Assembly: GCF_013410405.1 (NCBI RefSeq)
Contig: NZ_JACCFK010000001.1
Span: forward strand, 1,116,001 to 1,180,000
Length of the DNA: 64,000 bases
DNA from: Amycolatopsis endophytica
GTDB taxonomy: Bacteria; Actinomycetota; Actinomycetes; Mycobacteriales; Pseudonocardiaceae
Reading direction: 5' to 3'
In this document: piece after piece, positions 62,502-64,000 of the stretch
How the letters are laid out: every line of letters starts with the position of its first letter
Position numbering within the stretch: position 1 is the stretch's first letter
Program-made: the position numbers and the translations under genes
Notes under the pieces: generated by a model
What the model was told of the DNA's origin: nothing
The model's input: the letters and a program-made list of their open reading frames with translations, nothing else
Databases searched by the model: none

Positions 62502-63758
62502 TCAGGGCAGTCCCAGCAGGCCGCTCAGGCTGGTGATCGACACCGCGGGCGAGCCGGCGACACCGGGGGTCCCCCGCATGTAGGCCAGCTGCTCCTCATC
62601 GCGGTCGGAGTTCTGCTGCACCGCCTCCGGCGACGGCGCGACCGGCACGCCGTTGTACGGCGCGTTCTGCGCGCCGCGCACGTCGATCGGGCTGCCCGCC
62701 GGCTCCGCGCAGTAGGAGCCCAGGTTCGGTTCGCGCGGGGTGGTCTCCGCGCCCGTCCGGTAGTCGTCCGGGTTCATGTAGCCCTTGGTGCACACCGGCG
62801 GGTCGAACAGGTTGAGCGCGAGCCCGAGGTGCGCGGTGCCGTCGCCGGGCGCCACGCTGCGGGCGCCGACGGCCAGCACCGGGTAGCTGACCAGCACCTG
62901 CTGGATGCCGTCCTGCCGGGTCAGCAGCAGGTTCGACGTGGTCAGCAGGTTCGCGGTCAGCTCGCCGAGACCGGGTCCGAGGTCGGCGACGAACTGGTTG
63001 AGGGTCTGCGCCGCACCGGGCGCGACCTCGATCAGCTTCCGGATGTCGGCGTCCGAGCCCTTGAGCGTCTGCGACAGCGAGTTGAGGTTGGCGCTGAACT
63101 CCTTGAGGTTGCCTGCCTGCTGGTTCTGCGTTTCGAGCACCTGCTCACCGGAGTCGAGCAGCTGCACGGTCTGCGGCAGGTACTGCTGCGCGGTCGAGGT
63201 GAAGTCGCGCGCGGTGTCCAGCAGCTCCTGCAGGTCGGGGCCGGTGCCGTTGAAGGCGTTGTAGGACTCGTCCACGACGGTCCGCAGCGCGTCCTTGGGC
63301 ACCGACGAGGCGAGGCTGTTCAGGTCGGTGATGATTTGGTCGGTCCCGATCGGCACCTCGGCCTTGGCCGCCGGGATGACCGAACCGCCCTCCAGGTACG
63401 GGCCGCCGTCGGCGACCGGCCGCAGGTCGACGAACTGCTCGCCGACGGCGGACCGGTTCGCGACGACGGCCTGCAGGTTCGCGGGCACCTGCGGCGTGTC
63501 CGGCGCGATCTCCAGGTCGGCCTGCAGCCCGTCCGCGGTGAGCCGCAGCTGCCCGACCTTGCCGATGTTGAACCCGCGGTAGGTGACCTCGGCGCCGGTG
63601 AAGATGCCGCCGGAGGAGGTCAGCTCCAGCTTCACCGTGTAGCCGGTCTGGCCGAACACCTGGCCCAGCCCGGCGAACCGGATCAACGCGTACACGATCG
63701 CCACCACGGAGATGACCAGGAACGCGAGCAGCTGGATCTTCGTCTTGCGGACCAGCAT
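62502..63758 (-). CDS. mceF: MCE family protein, MceF-type
   Basis: A subunit of the Mce lipid-transport complex, 418 residues. One N-terminal transmembrane anchor (about 7-28) is followed by the MCE domain (VKLELTSSGGIFTGAEVTYR to about residue 115). A long helical domain and a C-terminal region with PVCTKGYMNPDDYR complete it. The F designation rests on position: last Mce protein, after an E-type gene, before the associated genes. The ATG at 63758 overlaps the upstream stop by 1 bp (TGATG); a GTG one codon earlier (63761) is possible. Confidence 0.85.
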   Translation of the reverse strand: MLVRKTKIQLLAFLVISVVAIVYALIRFAGLGQVFGQTGYTVKLELTSSGGIFTGAEVTYRGFNIGKVGQLRLTADGLQADLEIAPDTPQVPANLQAVVANRSAVGEQFVDLRPVADGGPYLEGGSVIPAAKAEVPIGTDQIITDLNSLASSVPKDALRTVVDESYNAFNGTGPDLQELLDTARDFTSTAQQYLPQTVQLLDSGEQVLETQNQQAGNLKEFSANLNSLSQTLKGSDADIRKLIEVAPGAAQTLNQFVADLGPGLGELTANLLTTSNLLLTRQDGIQQVLVSYPVLAVGARSVAPGDGTAHLGLALNLFDPPVCTKGYMNPDDYRTGAETTPREPNLGSYCAEPAGSPIDVRGAQNAPYNGVPVAPSPEAVQQNSDRDEEQLAYMRGTPGVAGSPAVSITSLSGLLGLP

Positions 63759-64000
63759 CACACACCCCCCGCCAGCAGGCCGAAGATGCCCGCGACCCCG
63801 GTCTGTTGCGGTTGCCCACCGGCCGATCCGGTCGACGGGCCGGTGTTCTGCTGCTGCGCGGCCTGCTGCTCCTGCGGCAGCGGCAGCGGCAGCGGCGGCG
63901 GCTGGTTGGCCTGCTGGCCCTCGACGCCGCCGGTCAGTCCGTCCAGCGCGTCCGGCAGCAGGCCGCCGAGCGGGTTCTGCCTGCTGCGGCTGAGGTTCTG
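63758..64000 (-). CDS. C-terminal end of the upstream Mce protein (probably MceE), cut by window edge
   Basis: Only the last 80 codons are present. The segment is Gln/Pro-rich (QQANQPPPLPLPLPQEQQAA) and ends GVAGIFGLLAGGV. This low-complexity tail fits the end of an Mce subunit. The E-type call is inferred only from its place before mceF. Its stop overlaps the mceF start. Confidence 0.65.
   Translation of the reverse strand, partial: QNLSRSRQNPLGGLLPDALDGLTGGVEGQQANQPPPLPLPLPQEQQAAQQQNTGPSTGSAGGQPQQTGVAGIFGLLAGGV

Overview
The window is very GC-rich actinobacterial DNA, densely coding, with many GTG starts and 1-4 bp start/stop overlaps. RpoA, RpoB and the ESX genes read closely like those of Mycobacterium. 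The gene set (glmS-glmM, an ESX-4-like type VII secretion locus with eccE, an mce operon beside rpoB, 21-bp intergenic repeats) points to the Pseudonocardiaceae. Amycolatopsis is my best guess, as an inference and not a proof. Nothing looks like an integrated phage, IS element, CRISPR array, tRNA or rRNA gene.

Layout. (1) 1-4133: a truncated NAD(P)H-hydrate repair enzyme, glmS, and a divergent alpha/beta hydrolase. (2) 4141-7243: a 21-bp tandem array, then a three-gene ESX-substrate-like cassette. (3) 7307-9825: glmM and rplM-rpsI. (4) 10017-25929: the ESX-4-like locus. It holds two WXG100 genes, an Hsp70-like type VII accessory gene and eccC on the minus strand, eccD and mycP on the plus strand, eccB on the minus strand, and eccE plus a coupled unknown gene on the plus strand. 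A lipoprotein and a DUF4333-like gene sit between rplM and the WXG100 pair. (5) 25942-26600: a 610-bp nested palindrome and a DnaA-box-like cluster between convergent genes. (6) 26601-45231: truA-rplQ-rpoA-rpsD-rpsK-rpsM-rpmJ-infA, map-adk-secY, the spc genes and the S10 genes, all on the minus strand. (7) 45594-49928: tuf, fusA, rpsG and rpsL. (8) 50490-52763: a second ESX-substrate-like cassette and a small gene. (9) 52885-60398: rpoC and rpoB. (10) 60941-64000: the 3' end of an mce operon.

How the genes work together. Most of the window is the core translation and transcription machinery. glmS and glmM feed UDP-GlcNAc synthesis for the cell wall. EccB, EccC, EccD, EccE and MycP would form the type VII secretion machine. 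The WXG100 pair and the two EspC-like/large-protein cassettes are its likely substrates. The Mce proteins would form part of an envelope lipid-import complex.

The least ordinary observations are the 610-bp palindrome, an undescribed 67-codon reading frame between rpsM and rpsK, the lack of any ATG/GTG start for truA, and Asn at the classic rifampicin-resistance position of RpoB.
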